A stretch of DNA of 64,000 nt from Rhodococcus sp. BP22 (GCF_014281965.1 NZ_JACFTB010000005.1:310001-374000), one strand, 5' to 3'. Positions 1-8,566 are shown, counted from the first letter of the stretch. The notes: generated by a model not told the origin, from the sequence alone. Made by a program: numbers and translations.

Positions 1-2
1 CG

Positions 3-233
3 ACCGATCCGAAGGGAATCAGAGTCGAGGGAATTTCTTCCCTGCAGGGTAAACGCGCCCACCAATTGGTGCGAGACGGCGGTTGGATGCACGCGGATTC
101 CACTACGGCGCTCGATCTTCTCGATGACGATCAGATCAGTCGATACCGAGCCGTCGCGGGACGCGGCGTGGCGCAGACGTTTCGAGACTCGCGTGAATAC
201 CTCGCAGCGGCAATAGGTCTCGCAGAAAAATAG
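3..233 (+). CDS. C-terminal end of an unidentified protein (partial)
   Basis: An open frame enters from the left edge and runs 76 codons to a TAG at 231-233. The visible part has no recognisable motif; it is mixed alpha-type sequence ending in a likely amphipathic helix (SREYLAAAIGLAEK). The start and most of the protein lie outside the window, so no function is assigned. About 210 bases without an obvious gene separate it from the next gene. Confidence 0.55.
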   Translation, partial: TDPKGIRVEGISSLQGKRAHQLVRDGGWMHADSTTALDLLDDDQISRYRAVAGRGVAQTFRDSREYLAAAIGLAEK

Positions 234-445
234 ACCACACCAGCAGCGCGGAACCCGAACGACATTCTTCTCTTCGATCTTGCGTTGTTGTGCTGCAATC
301 GAATTCGAGGCGCTGTCCGGGTACTGAGGCGCGGTCTGTGTCGCACCTACCCGAATGGGTAGCTTTCGTCCATGACGTCTCGCCGTACAACAATCTCGAT
401 TAGGTTCACGGTAGTGCGAGCGCCCATCCGAAAGGTCGACCGACA

Positions 446-844
446 ATGTCCAGTTTTCCAGGCTTGGCCCACGTTGCAATAACAGTGACGGACCTCGAGA
501 AGAGCGTCGAATGGTATTCGAAGCTGTTCGATTCCCGCCCGGTTCTGGACGAGGACGAAGAGTCGGGGACCTTCCATCATTCGGTCTTCGCCCTCGCGAA
601 CGGCATGCTGTTCGGGCTACATTCACACCACGGTTCGACGGCTGAGGGGCCGTTCGACGAACGCCGCGTCGGCCTGGATCACATCGCGTTCGGTTGCTCC
701 CAGGAGGAGCTGGTGCAGTGGCGAGACAGGCTGGACGAGCTGATGATCGAACACTCCGGCATCAAACACGCAGGATACGGTTCGGGTATCTCGTTCCGAG
801 ATGTGGACAACATCGCACTCGAATTCTTCGCCCCGCCTGCGTGA
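446..844 (+). CDS. VOC (glyoxalase/dioxygenase fold) family protein
   Basis: This 132-residue protein is the size of a single VOC module. It opens with LAHVAITVTDLEKSVEWYSKLF, the usual first beta-alpha unit, and has a second half-module starting VGLDHIAFGC and ending with IALEFFAPPA. The likely metal ligands are H10 near the start, the His of LDHIAF and the Glu of ALEFF, the usual H...H...E pattern. Single-module VOC proteins include glyoxalases, fosfomycin-type resistance enzymes and ring-cleavage relatives, so the substrate cannot be stated. The ATG is preceded by an AAAGG element. The gene converges on the methyltransferase at 878-1738 with a 33-base gap. Confidence 0.8.
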   Translation: MSSFPGLAHVAITVTDLEKSVEWYSKLFDSRPVLDEDEESGTFHHSVFALANGMLFGLHSHHGSTAEGPFDERRVGLDHIAFGCSQEELVQWRDRLDELMIEHSGIKHAGYGSGISFRDVDNIALEFFAPPA

Positions 845-877
845 GTGCTCGTAGTGCGCAGATCCTTCGAGTGAATG

Positions 878-1738
878 TCAGCGGCGGGTCGTGCTGAACA
901 CGTCGACCGGGTGCGGCACCCGGGGCCTGCCGTCGGCGCCGGGCACCGAGACGGCGTCGAGATAGGCCCGCATTGGCCCGCGCAGCTCGGGGGTCAGCCG
1001 AGCCTGCACCGCGAAGTCGAGCACCCTGTCACTCGCGGAGGCGAGGTCGACCAGTGCGTCCAGGGTGACAATCTCGTCGAGGGCGATGCCGGCGTCGACG
1101 AAGGCCTTCTCCACGTCGGCGCTGAACCACTGCCGGTGTCCCTCCAGCGGTGGGGCGAGCACGTCGACCAGTGCGTTGAGCGCGCCTCGCGGTGCGTTGA
1201 GCACCCACAGCTCGCCGCCGGGTCGCAGCAGTTCCAGGGCGCCACGCAGGGTCTCTTCTACATCGGTGACGTAGTAGATCGAGTGCACGAACAACACGAC
1301 GTCGAAGGTCTCATCGACCGGGGCGTCGCTGAACGACGCGACGTGCACGTCGACGCTGAGCTCGTCGGCCTCCAGCGAGGCCATCGCAGCGGTGAAGAGC
1401 CCCGCGCTCCCGGACCAGGGTTCGATGCCGACGTAGCGCACCGGTCGGCCCGGCACCGCATTCACCAGGCCCTTGGCGAGCTGGACGTCGAGCGAGCCGT
1501 CACCGCAGCCCACCGAAAGCACCGAGACCGGTCCGTCGCCCATCGCGGCCAGCCGGCCTGCGAGGTGCTCGGCGATGAGGCCGCGCTGGTCGGAGAGCTG
1601 CTCGAACGCGGCGTGGTCGCGAGCGTAGGCCTCGGGCTCGAGGCCGGCCAGGGCCGCAGCACCACGCCGTACGGCGCGCAAGTCGTCGAGGAGCACGGCT
1701 GCGGTGCCGATGGACGGGGTCGGAGCTACGTTGGACAT
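878..1738 (-). CDS. class I SAM-dependent methyltransferase
   Basis: The 286-residue product has the SAM-binding motif I VLSVGCGDGSLD (about residues 73-84), an acidic motif II (YVGIEPW), motif IV DVVLFVHSIYYV and motif VI LLRPGGELWVLNAP. The length and the long N-terminal helical part before motif I recall histamine N-methyltransferase-like enzymes that act on small molecules; that comparison is tentative. It is transcribed away from a second methyltransferase (1809-2621), with 70 bases between the two starts. A shared divergent promoter and a joint pathway with the PhyH-type oxygenase at 2612 are therefore likely. The substrate is unknown. Confidence 0.8.
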   Translation of the reverse strand: MSNVAPTPSIGTAAVLLDDLRAVRRGAAALAGLEPEAYARDHAAFEQLSDQRGLIAEHLAGRLAAMGDGPVSVLSVGCGDGSLDVQLAKGLVNAVPGRPVRYVGIEPWSGSAGLFTAAMASLEADELSVDVHVASFSDAPVDETFDVVLFVHSIYYVTDVEETLRGALELLRPGGELWVLNAPRGALNALVDVLAPPLEGHRQWFSADVEKAFVDAGIALDEIVTLDALVDLASASDRVLDFAVQARLTPELRGPMRAYLDAVSVPGADGRPRVPHPVDVFSTTRR

Positions 1739-1808
1739 CAGACCGAGTCAACCACGACGCCCCACCCGGTGTGTTGCGGTCGGCTTACTGAGAGAGACGA
1801 GGACTCGT

Positions 1809-2621
1809 GTGAGCAGCGGAGACACAGCCGACCGGAGTCTCGAGCACTGGAGCGAGGCGGGTCGTACGGGCATGGAGGCGTTCTACGCCCTTGCCACCGA
1901 GGACTACCGCCAGTTGGCGCTGGCCGCCGACTGGCCCGGTCTACTCGCCGACCGCGCCCACGACGGCTGGTCACTGCTCGACGTGGCCTGCGGCAGCGGC
2001 AAATTCCCCACCGCACTGCGCCAATACACAGACCTCTCCGCGCTGCCCGAGCTGGCCTATGACCTGCTCGATCCGTCGGCGTTCTCGGTTGCCGAGGCGC
2101 GCGGCGCGCTGGGCCCGCCGTTCTCGGCCAGGAACGACCTGGTGATGACACTGCAGGATCTTCCCGCCGACCACACCGGCTACGACGTCGTGTGGGCCAC
2201 CCACGCGCTCTACGCCCTGCCGCCGGCCGAGCTGGACGCCGCGGCCGAGCGATTCGTGGCCGCACTGGCCCCCGGCGGTCTGGGCCTGGTCGCGCAGGCC
2301 ACTGCGACCTCCCACTACCTCGCTTTCTACGACGCCTTCCGCGCCGGCGTGCGCGAGGCGACGCCGTACACGAGCGCCGAACAGGTGCGTGACTCGCTGG
2401 TTCGAGCCGGCGCGGATGTGCGCGACCAACGCGTCACGTACACCACCGGCACCTCCGATCGGGGAGTTGCCGAGGGCTTCTTGCAGCGCTGCGCCTTCGA
2501 CGACTCCGTGTCGCTGGAGGAGATGGAGGCGGCGCCCGTACTGGGCGACTACCTGGCCTCCTGTCGCGACACCTCCGGCTCCTACACCTTCTCCCACGAG
2601 GCGGCCCTGCTGTGGCTTTGA
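1809..2621 (+). CDS. class I SAM-dependent methyltransferase
   Basis: The frame is open from further upstream, but GTG 1809 is chosen. It follows a purine-rich GAGAGACGAGG element and avoids overlap with the divergent gene that starts at 1738. The 270-residue product begins SSGDTADRSLEHWSEAGR and has SAM motif I SLLDVACGSGKFPTAL (around residue 57), an acidic LLDPSAF motif II, DVVWATHALYALPP at motif IV and a GGLGLVAQAT segment. It resembles the divergent methyltransferase at 878-1738 in general plan but is not a close copy. Its 3' end overlaps the oxygenase start at 2612, pointing to translational coupling. The methyl acceptor cannot be read from the sequence. Confidence 0.8.
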   Translation: MSSGDTADRSLEHWSEAGRTGMEAFYALATEDYRQLALAADWPGLLADRAHDGWSLLDVACGSGKFPTALRQYTDLSALPELAYDLLDPSAFSVAEARGALGPPFSARNDLVMTLQDLPADHTGYDVVWATHALYALPPAELDAAAERFVAALAPGGLGLVAQATATSHYLAFYDAFRAGVREATPYTSAEQVRDSLVRAGADVRDQRVTYTTGTSDRGVAEGFLQRCAFDDSVSLEEMEAAPVLGDYLASCRDTSGSYTFSHEAALLWL

Positions 2622-3598
2622 ACAATCAGGCGACCAACGACCGGCTCCCCGAGCAGAACCGCGATGGCGGCATCGAGCAGGACTGGGCGGGCGACGACCA
2701 GGACTGGTGGGACTGGTACGTCACGCTGGCAGCCAACGACCAGGTGCCCACCGAGTTGGTCGACGGCCCGGGCCTGCCCGACGCTCCGGCGGCCACCGAC
2801 GAGCAGGTCGAGCGCGAGCTGGCCGAGCCCTACGACCTCGACCCGGCATCGGTCGAGGCTTTCGCGCGGGAGGCTTTCGTGCGGCTGCCCGGCGTGCTGT
2901 CGCCGTCGGTCGTGCGACGACTCGCCGAGCACCTCGACGGGCTGCTGCGCGCCGAGCACGGCGACGACGTCGCCGGCCGGTTCACCGCGCTGGAGCAGAT
3001 GTGGCTACATGATGATCTGATGCGCGCCGTGGCGCTGTCGCCCCGGATCGGCGGCCTGGCTGCGACCCTGCTCGACGAACCCGGCGTTCGGCTCTACCAC
3101 GACAACGCGCTGTCCAAGGAGCCCGGCTGCGGCCGAACGCCCTGGCACCACGACGCCGAGCACTTCCCGCTGCAGACCACTCAGGCGGTCACGGCCTGGA
3201 TGCCGATGTCGGCGATCCCCGGCCGGATGGGTCCACTGTCGTTCGCCCGCGGCCGCGAGGTGCTCGGCGAGGTAGCCGACTTGGAATTCGACAAGGTCGG
3301 GACCTCGTACGACGAGGCCGTCACCCAACGCTTCGTCGAGCGCGGCGTCGCGGTGGAGTCCGGGCCGTTCGCGGTGGGCGACGTGTCTTTCCACTCGGCT
3401 CTGTGCTTCCACACCGCGGGCCCCAACCTGACCACGCAGCCGCGTCGGGCGCTGGCCACCACCTACTTCGCCGATGGGGCGCGGGTGACGTCGTCGCCGA
3501 CGCTCATCAGCGGCACCTGGCGCGAGTTCCTCCCCGGCGTCGAGCCCGGCGGCCTTGCGGCCTCGGAGCTCAACCCGGTGGTCGGCCGCCGCAGCTGA
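2612..3598 (+). CDS. phytanoyl-CoA dioxygenase (PhyH) family Fe(II)/2-oxoglutarate oxygenase
   Basis: The 328-residue protein is a non-heme iron oxygenase. It has the facial triad H179-x-D181 in TPWHHDAEHFPL and the distal H267 in CFHTAGPN, followed by the 2-oxoglutarate-binding Arg (R278 or R279) in QPRRALATTYFADG. The N-terminal 75 residues are acidic and Trp-rich (DWWDWYV) and precede the oxygenase core. GTG 2612 gives a 10-base overlap with the methyltransferase upstream, and TTG 2618 is the alternative start. PhyH enzymes hydroxylate, desaturate or demethylate small molecules. Next to two methyltransferases, a tailoring role on a methylated amine or amino acid is inferred. The 60-base row at 2881-2940 is about 77% GC by hand count. 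Confidence 0.85.
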   Translation: MALNNQATNDRLPEQNRDGGIEQDWAGDDQDWWDWYVTLAANDQVPTELVDGPGLPDAPAATDEQVERELAEPYDLDPASVEAFAREAFVRLPGVLSPSVVRRLAEHLDGLLRAEHGDDVAGRFTALEQMWLHDDLMRAVALSPRIGGLAATLLDEPGVRLYHDNALSKEPGCGRTPWHHDAEHFPLQTTQAVTAWMPMSAIPGRMGPLSFARGREVLGEVADLEFDKVGTSYDEAVTQRFVERGVAVESGPFAVGDVSFHSALCFHTAGPNLTTQPRRALATTYFADGARVTSSPTLISGTWREFLPGVEPGGLAASELNPVVGRRS

Positions 3599-3644
3599 GC
3601 CGACCGGCCGCCTCAGAGATCGCGAACTTTATCGGCATTCGCTG

Positions 3645-3830
3645 TTTGAATCGTGAGGCGGTGCAGGTCGACGAGAGTGTGTTGGTCCAGGCGGGTAGCA
3701 CCGGTCCGTCACCGGAACACCAGCCTTGGCAAGAGCTTTGGCACAAAAATCACCTTCCGAGCGCAGTGGGTCGTACCCGGCAGAGATCAGGACGGTGGCA
3801 GTTAGGTCTACGGGACGGCGTGAATCGGAG
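3645..3830 (-). pseudogene. remnant of an HSL-family alpha/beta hydrolase (esterase)
   Basis: Translated on the minus strand, about 3686-3814 reads TATVLISAGYDPLRSEGD and then an AKALAKAGVPVTDRCYP-type segment. This is the strand-6 and acid-loop region of hormone-sensitive-lipase-type esterases, where the catalytic Asp follows GYDPLR. The GxSxG nucleophile region is absent upstream because the IclR gene begins there. The usual HGF end also diverges after CYPPG. It is therefore an internal fragment of an esterase that probably once followed the IclR gene in the same direction. Confidence 0.6.
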
Positions 3831-3840
3831 ACGTCGAGTG

Positions 3841-4707
3841 TCATGCGGAATGCAGATTCTGGGTCGGCGCCGTCCCTGCATCGCGGAGTCGGGTCGGCGG
3901 CGAGGTGCCGAGCAATGGCCTGCTCTCTCGCTGCATGGTCGGCTGAACCCGAATGGCGCCTTCGATGTTGTTCCAAATGCCCACTGCTGCCATCCGGACT
4001 GGCGCAGCGAGGCGGTGGTCGAGCTGCATCTGCTGGAGGGGTCCGCATAGCGACACTGCCGCTACAACCTCGCCGAAGTTGCCGATCGGTGCTGCCACAC
4101 AGCCGAATCCGGGCAGTGCCTCCCCTCGCTCGTAGGCGATACCGTCCGCGCGTACCTTTGCCAGATCCGAACTGAGCTGGGCACTGGTCGAGATGGAGTA
4201 CCTCGTTTTTCGGCTCAGTGCAGCCGCGCCGCTCGTGACGAGTGGACGTTCGGCCGAGAAGCCGAGGATCGCTTTCCCGACTCCCGTGCAGTGGGCGGGG
4301 TAGCGTCCGCCGACCCGGGTGGGGATGGCTGCTGCGGTGCGACCGCCGATTTTTTCGAGGTAGACCACGTCGGCTCCGTCGAGAATGGCGAGGTGAACCA
4401 CATGGCCGGTCGCCCGGTGCAAATCGTGAAGATAGGGAATCGCAGCCCGGTGTAGTCGATCTTGGTGCACTGCAAGTGAACCGAGCTCGACCAGGCGCAT
4501 TCCAAGCTCGTAATCGTGGCCTTGACGCCGAAGCCATCGCAAATGCACAAGGCGCTCGAGCATCCGATGGGCCGAGGAACGCGGCAGTCCGGTTCGCCGG
4601 ACGATCTGGGCGAGGGTGAGGCGGCCCGGCCCTTCGAACGCGTCGAGGACGAGCGAAGCGCGGTCGAGGACGGCGCTAGGAGTGCTGGCGGCGACTGGCG
4701 TTGTCAT
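3841..4707 (-). CDS. IclR family transcriptional regulator
   Basis: This 288-residue regulator has an N-terminal winged helix (SAVLDRASLVLDAFEG, then LTLAQIVRRTGLPRSSAHRMLERL) and an IclR effector domain (HLAILDGADVVYLEKI, AHCTGVGKAIL, GFGCVAAPIGN). ATG 4707 is chosen over an upstream ATG at 4734 because GGAGG lies 5 bases before it. The C-terminus carries an Arg/Pro-rich tail of about 30 residues beyond the usual end of the family. The tail is read through DNA next to the esterase remnant, so it may be a fusion produced by that rearrangement. Its original target may have been the broken esterase. The ligand is unknown. Confidence 0.85.
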   Translation of the reverse strand: MTTPVAASTPSAVLDRASLVLDAFEGPGRLTLAQIVRRTGLPRSSAHRMLERLVHLRWLRRQGHDYELGMRLVELGSLAVHQDRLHRAAIPYLHDLHRATGHVVHLAILDGADVVYLEKIGGRTAAAIPTRVGGRYPAHCTGVGKAILGFSAERPLVTSGAAALSRKTRYSISTSAQLSSDLAKVRADGIAYERGEALPGFGCVAAPIGNFGEVVAAVSLCGPLQQMQLDHRLAAPVRMAAVGIWNNIEGAIRVQPTMQRESRPLLGTSPPTRLRDAGTAPTQNLHSA

Positions 4708-5096
4708 GGGTTCCTCCACGTTTTTGGCCTTCACCGCAGCGCGTCTAGCAGTGTGTTTCTAATAGGCATACATCTATCTACCATGTTTTGTGTCGGGTGT
4801 CACACACGGAAGCTCGGTGAACGTACACCGAGCCGCGGGGCGAAACCATCGACCCGCGGCACGTCACCGTCAGTCGAGCGCGGTCTGCTTGTTCACGTCG
4901 CGAGAGTGCGGAGAACACATCGCTGACAGTGCTCGCGGAGAACCAATCGACAGACTCCTCGCATCTCCCGGCCTGTCTCGTTGATTATGCTGGCCGGAAC
5001 AACTCTCGTACTCATTTACCCACGACGCGGTCCTGACCGTCCCGACCCCCTTCGCAGTCACTGTTTCCTGAGGTCCAGGCGACTTCGGCAGATCTC
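4708..5096. other. intergenic region with two adjacent hairpins
   Basis: No gene is visible. There is an 8-base-pair inverted repeat (4812-4819 with 4826-4833), followed directly by a GC-rich repeat GCCGCGGG/CCCGCGGC (4832-4839 with 4853-4860). They lie downstream of the minus-strand gene ending at 5097 and upstream of the IclR gene, so they may terminate transcription between the two. A less GC-rich stretch around 4750-4800 could hold the iclR promoter. Confidence 0.4.
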
Positions 5097-5354
5097 CTAC
5101 ATCAGGCGACCGGGCACCGGGTAGCTGCGGGGCGCGTCGGTCTCGACAATGCCCTCGTGCGCTGCCTGCTCGATGGAATCACGCAGGGCCGAGCAGGTGG
5201 GGATGTAGTTGCTGTGTACGCCGAGCGCGGCCTGCTGGGCAAACTCGGGACACGCGGTTTCCGCGTCCGACAGCCACTGGATGCTGGTATGGGTGGGGCT
5301 GTACTTCTCTACTAGCACCCGGTTTCCGCAGTGCTTGCAGCTCAGGTTCTGCAT
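5097..5354 (-). CDS. small zinc-ribbon-like protein of a steroid-type locus
   Basis: The 85-residue protein starts MQNLSCKHCGNRVLVEKYSP, with a CxxC pair at C6 and C9. More cysteines follow at ACPEF and PTCSALR, which could complete a zinc or iron site. The ATG at 5354 follows an AGGAAACGAGG element. It lies downstream of a broken NTF2-like gene and opposite a KstD-like flavoprotein. Similar small proteins are, from memory, found next to steroid oxygenase genes, but I know no established function. A structural or electron-transfer role is only a guess. Confidence 0.65.
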   Translation of the reverse strand: MQNLSCKHCGNRVLVEKYSPTHTSIQWLSDAETACPEFAQQAALGVHSNYIPTCSALRDSIEQAAHEGIVETDAPRSYPVPGRLM

Positions 5355-5446
5355 ACTTGCCTCGTTTCCTGCTTGGCTGCGGCGGAGGTGTCTCCGGTCG
5401 CGCGTGTGGGGCGGGAGCATAAATGCCGACGGCCAGGATGGAATCT

Positions 5447-5700
5447 TTACGAACCAGCTGAGCTGAAGCTGACGTCGTCCTGCGACCAGAAGGCGCGCAT
5501 GCTGGTGATCCGAGCCTGGTCGTCGAAAGTCATGATGTCGATCGGTTCGATCGTGATTGTCTGGTCCCCAGTCTCGGTGACCACGCGGAAGTGGAAAGCT
5601 GCACAGTGTCCGGCCACCCGGACGGTGAGCAGTTCGGTCTTGTTCTGGCTGCGTCGAGATACCTCGACACCGTCGAACGGATGTCCTCTGCTGAAGCCAT
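5447..5700 (-). pseudogene. NTF2/SnoaL-like (ketosteroid isomerase fold) gene with internal deletion
   Basis: From ATG 5700, with an AGGAG ribosome site 4 bases upstream, the minus strand reads MASAEDIRSTVSRYLDA, a typical NTF2-like first helix. After about 17 codons the homology jumps to another frame, which reads KTELLTVRVAG and then AAFHFRVVTETGDQ, TIEPIDIMTFDDQARITSM and RAFWSQDD before a TAA at 5447. The middle of the family (roughly 40-50 residues with the Asp/Glu-rich pocket) is missing. The two ends are out of frame, so the gene should be inactive. Intact relatives act as steroid isomerases or other small hydrolyase-type enzymes. Confidence 0.6.
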
Positions 5701-6044
5701 TGATCTCCTATACATGTGGATGCGGTCAGTGGATATGAAAGTAGCCATGCCACAGCCACCGCGCTGCCCACTCGTCCCGCCCAGCGGGAGGCGCACTGCC
5801 CTGTCACTCCCGCTCTCCCTCGGATAACACCCTCGACACCGTTTGGGCCGTCGTCGCGATCGGCGCGCTCGCGATCTTGCCTCTCGTTCGAGACGTAGGG
5901 GTCCCCTTCCTCGTCGACGCCGACGCTAGGGCTTGGCGCCTGTCGGCGGACGCATACCCTCCCGCGCAGTGGGACAGTGGCGCAGTCGGGATCAGGAGGC
6001 CCACCTATTGTGCAGAGCAGAACGAAAAACAAAGGAGTACAACG

Positions 6045-7733
6045 ATGTCCATTCGTCCCGCACCGGCAGTTCATGACATCACAGTCGACGTTCTCGTGGT
6101 CGGATCAGGTACAGGTATGGCCGCCGCCCTGACCGCAAAAGAACTGGGATTGTCTGCTCTGATCGTCGAGAAGACCGAGTACGTAGGCGGATCGATGGCG
6201 CGGTCCGGGGGAGCCTTCTGGCTGCCCGCCAATCCGATTCTGCGAGACGCCGGTGCTGGAGACTCCCAGGAACGGGCGCACACCTATGTGCGCGCTGTTG
6301 TCGACGGTTCGGCTCCGGTCGAGCGAGGTAAGGCCTTCGTCGACAACTCCTCCGCCACGGTCGAGCTACTGCAACGCTCGACACCGATGAAGTTCTTCTG
6401 GGCCGAGGGCTATGCGGACTATCACCCCGAACTGCCAGGTGGATCTGCAGTGGGGCGCACCTGCGAATGCCGGCCGTTCAACGCATCGGTTCTCGGCGAC
6501 GAGCGGTCGCGTCTGCGGCCAGGCTTGATGGAGGCGCCGCTTCCCATGCCCACTACCGGGGCCGACTACAAATGGATGAACCTGATGGCAAGGGTGCCGA
6601 CCAAAGCCTTTCCGCGGATTATCAAACGGCTCGCCCAGGGCCTTGGCGGCCTCGCACTGCGCCGCGAATACATGGCAGGCGGTCAGGCACTTGCAGCTGG
6701 CCTGTTTGCGGGTGTGCTGCGCGCTGAAATCCCGGTGTGGACGGAGACCGAGCTGCTGCGATTGACCACTCAGGGCGATCGCGTCACGGGTGCAGTCGTC
6801 CTTCAGGGTGGCCGCGAGGTCACGGTAACCGCGCGCCGAGGCGTGGTGCTGGCTGCCGGCGGTTTCGACCACGACATGGACATGCGGCACAAGCATCAGT
6901 CGGTGCAACTCGGCGACCACGAGAGTCTCGGCGCGGAGGGCAATACCGGGGACGCGATCCGGATCGCACAGGATGCAGGCGCCACGATCGGTCTGATGGA
7001 TCAGGCCTGGTGGTTTCCTGCTGTCGCGGCCCTCCCCGGGGGCGCGCCGACGGTGTTGCTGGCCGAGCGCTCGCTGCCCGGATCATTTATCGTCGACGAC
7101 ACTGGTCGCCGGTTCGTCAACGAGTCCGTCGACTACATGTCGTTCGGACAGCGGATACTCGATCGCGAGCGCGCGTCCGATCCGGTGGAGTCCATGTGGA
7201 TCGTGTTCGACCAGAAGTACCGCAACAGTTACATCTTTGCGGCCGGGCTGTTCCCGCGCCAACCACTACCCGAGTCGTGGTACGAGGCCGGTATCGCCCA
7301 CCGGGGCTCCGACCCGGCCGAACTCGCCCGCAAGGTCGGCCTGCCGGAGCAGGCGTTCGCGGAGACCTTCCGGAGGTTCAACGAGGACGCCGCCACCGGC
7401 ACCGACAGTGAGTTCCGGCGCGGGCAAAGCGCCTACGACCGCTATTATGGAGATCCCACCATCGTGCCGAACCCCAACCTTCGTCCGTTGACGAACGGGC
7501 CGTTCTACGCGGTCAAGATGACACTGAGCGATCTCGGCACCTGCGGCGGCGTCGAGGCTGACGAGCGCGCACGCGCCCTTCGTGAGGACGGCACCGTCAT
7601 CGAGGGCCTTTACGCTATCGGCAACACCGCGGCCAATGCTTTCGGTCGCACTTACCCAGGGGCCGGGGCAACGATCGGACAGGGCCTCGTGTTCGGCTAC
7701 ATTGCGGCGCACGACGCAGCCGGGCGCATCTAA
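6045..7733 (+). CDS. KstD-like FAD-dependent 3-ketosteroid dehydrogenase family protein
   Basis: ATG 6045 follows AAAGGAG and gives 562 residues. The frame is open upstream but without a better start. The N-terminus carries the Rossmann FAD motif VVGSGTGMAAALTAKEL and IVEKTEYVGGSMARSGG, the KstD-type pyrophosphate region. The C-terminus has GPFYAVKMTLSDLGTCGG, containing the Tyr that matches the conserved KstD catalytic Tyr, and a second FAD segment from GLYAIGNTAA to GATIGQGL. KstD enzymes introduce a 1,2 double bond into 3-ketosteroid ring A. The exact steroid is unknown. A hairpin at 7786-7820 probably ends the transcript. Confidence 0.82.
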   Translation: MSIRPAPAVHDITVDVLVVGSGTGMAAALTAKELGLSALIVEKTEYVGGSMARSGGAFWLPANPILRDAGAGDSQERAHTYVRAVVDGSAPVERGKAFVDNSSATVELLQRSTPMKFFWAEGYADYHPELPGGSAVGRTCECRPFNASVLGDERSRLRPGLMEAPLPMPTTGADYKWMNLMARVPTKAFPRIIKRLAQGLGGLALRREYMAGGQALAAGLFAGVLRAEIPVWTETELLRLTTQGDRVTGAVVLQGGREVTVTARRGVVLAAGGFDHDMDMRHKHQSVQLGDHESLGAEGNTGDAIRIAQDAGATIGLMDQAWWFPAVAALPGGAPTVLLAERSLPGSFIVDDTGRRFVNESVDYMSFGQRILDRERASDPVESMWIVFDQKYRNSYIFAAGLFPRQPLPESWYEAGIAHRGSDPAELARKVGLPEQAFAETFRRFNEDAATGTDSEFRRGQSAYDRYYGDPTIVPNPNLRPLTNGPFYAVKMTLSDLGTCGGVEADERARALREDGTVIEGLYAIGNTAANAFGRTYPGAGATIGQGLVFGYIAAHDAAGRI

Positions 7734-7785
7734 CGGCGAAACCGCGGAAAGGCTGTTCGAAGAACAGCAGCGGCTGTACCGGGAT

Positions 7786-7820
7786 CGGATGCCGGGACGC
7801 GGAATACGACCCGGCATCCG
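7786..7820 (+). terminator. hairpin downstream of the KstD-like gene
   Basis: An 11-base-pair perfect stem, CGGATGCCGGG (7786-7796) with CCCGGCATCCG (7810-7820), has a 13-base loop and begins 53 bases after the stop codon. There is no clear T-run, so it is a terminator-like stem rather than a textbook intrinsic terminator. Confidence 0.5.
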
Positions 7821-7876
7821 GTCAGCGGTGGCTCACACTGTTTCTCTCGATTGTCCAAATTGTTAGGCTCGCGGAC

Positions 7877-8566
7877 GTGGCATCGACCGAATCGGCATCC
7901 GAGGCCGAGTTACCCAACCTGCCCGCTACCAGTTGGGCAGTTCTCGGCATGCTCGCATTCGATGAGGAGCTCTCGGGATACGACCTCAAGAAGTGGGCGG
8001 ACTGGAGCATCAAGTTCTTTTATTGGAGCCCCTCGTTCAGTCAGGTGTATACGGAGCTGAAGAAGCTCGAGAAGCATGGCTTCGTCACCTCTCGGGTGCA
8101 GCATGACAACGGCGTCCGCGGCAGGCGCCTTTACAAGATCACCGAGGCTGGGACCGACGCGGTCCGAAAGTGGTCCAATGAGGCGCCTATCGATCCGCCT
8201 ATTCTCAAACATGGTGTGATGCTTCGGATCTGGCTTGGGCATCTCAACAAGCCAGATCGGCTCAAGGATATCCTCCGCGAGCATATCGAGTACGCCGAGA
8301 AGATGGAACGGCGCGCTGCGGCCGATGAGCGTGGAGCCGCCGAGGAACCGGCGTGGGCTTACTCCCGGATCGTACTGCGATGGTCCGAACGCTACTACGC
8401 CTCGGAGCGCGCACTGGCTTTGCAGTTGATCGAGGACATCGACGAGGCGGAGGCCACAATCAGCCGGGTGAAGGTCGGCGACGAGGCCGGCTTCACGAAG
8501 TCCCCACCCGGCCTGTGGCGCGAAGTCGAGCGTCACGTTGAGGCCTATAAAGGCGACCAAGACTGA
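7877..8566 (+). CDS. PadR family transcriptional regulator
   Basis: The protein of 229 residues starts at GTG 7877. It has the PadR winged helix: SWAVLGMLAFDEELSGYDL, then FSQVYTELKKLEKHGFVTSR and RRLYKITEAGTDAVRKW. The C-terminal half is the helical dimerisation region (LNKPDRLKDILREHIEY, then RWSERYYASERALALQLIED). PadR repressors respond to small aromatic or hydrophobic ligands. It sits between a KstD-like gene and the convergent kshA-hsaA-hsaC-like operon, so control of this block is the natural inference. No operator was recognised. Confidence 0.85.
   Translation: MASTESASEAELPNLPATSWAVLGMLAFDEELSGYDLKKWADWSIKFFYWSPSFSQVYTELKKLEKHGFVTSRVQHDNGVRGRRLYKITEAGTDAVRKWSNEAPIDPPILKHGVMLRIWLGHLNKPDRLKDILREHIEYAEKMERRAAADERGAAEEPAWAYSRIVLRWSERYYASERALALQLIEDIDEAEATISRVKVGDEAGFTKSPPGLWREVERHVEAYKGDQD

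Noticed and set aside
875..2062. Long plus-strand open frame of 395 codons
   Set aside because: It runs antisense over the methyltransferase with clear SAM motifs; its own translation is Arg/Gly/His-rich and without motifs, a by-product of high GC third positions.
2612..3598. PhyH oxygenase as the MysH partner of the MAA operon
   Set aside because: MysH is a PhyH enzyme, but this gene lies about 50 kb away and is locked to two methyltransferases; nothing in the sequence links it to the mys genes.
5823..6044. N-terminal extension of the KstD-like protein
   Set aside because: The frame is open upstream, but AAAGGAG before ATG 6045 and the normal position of the FAD motif support the later start.
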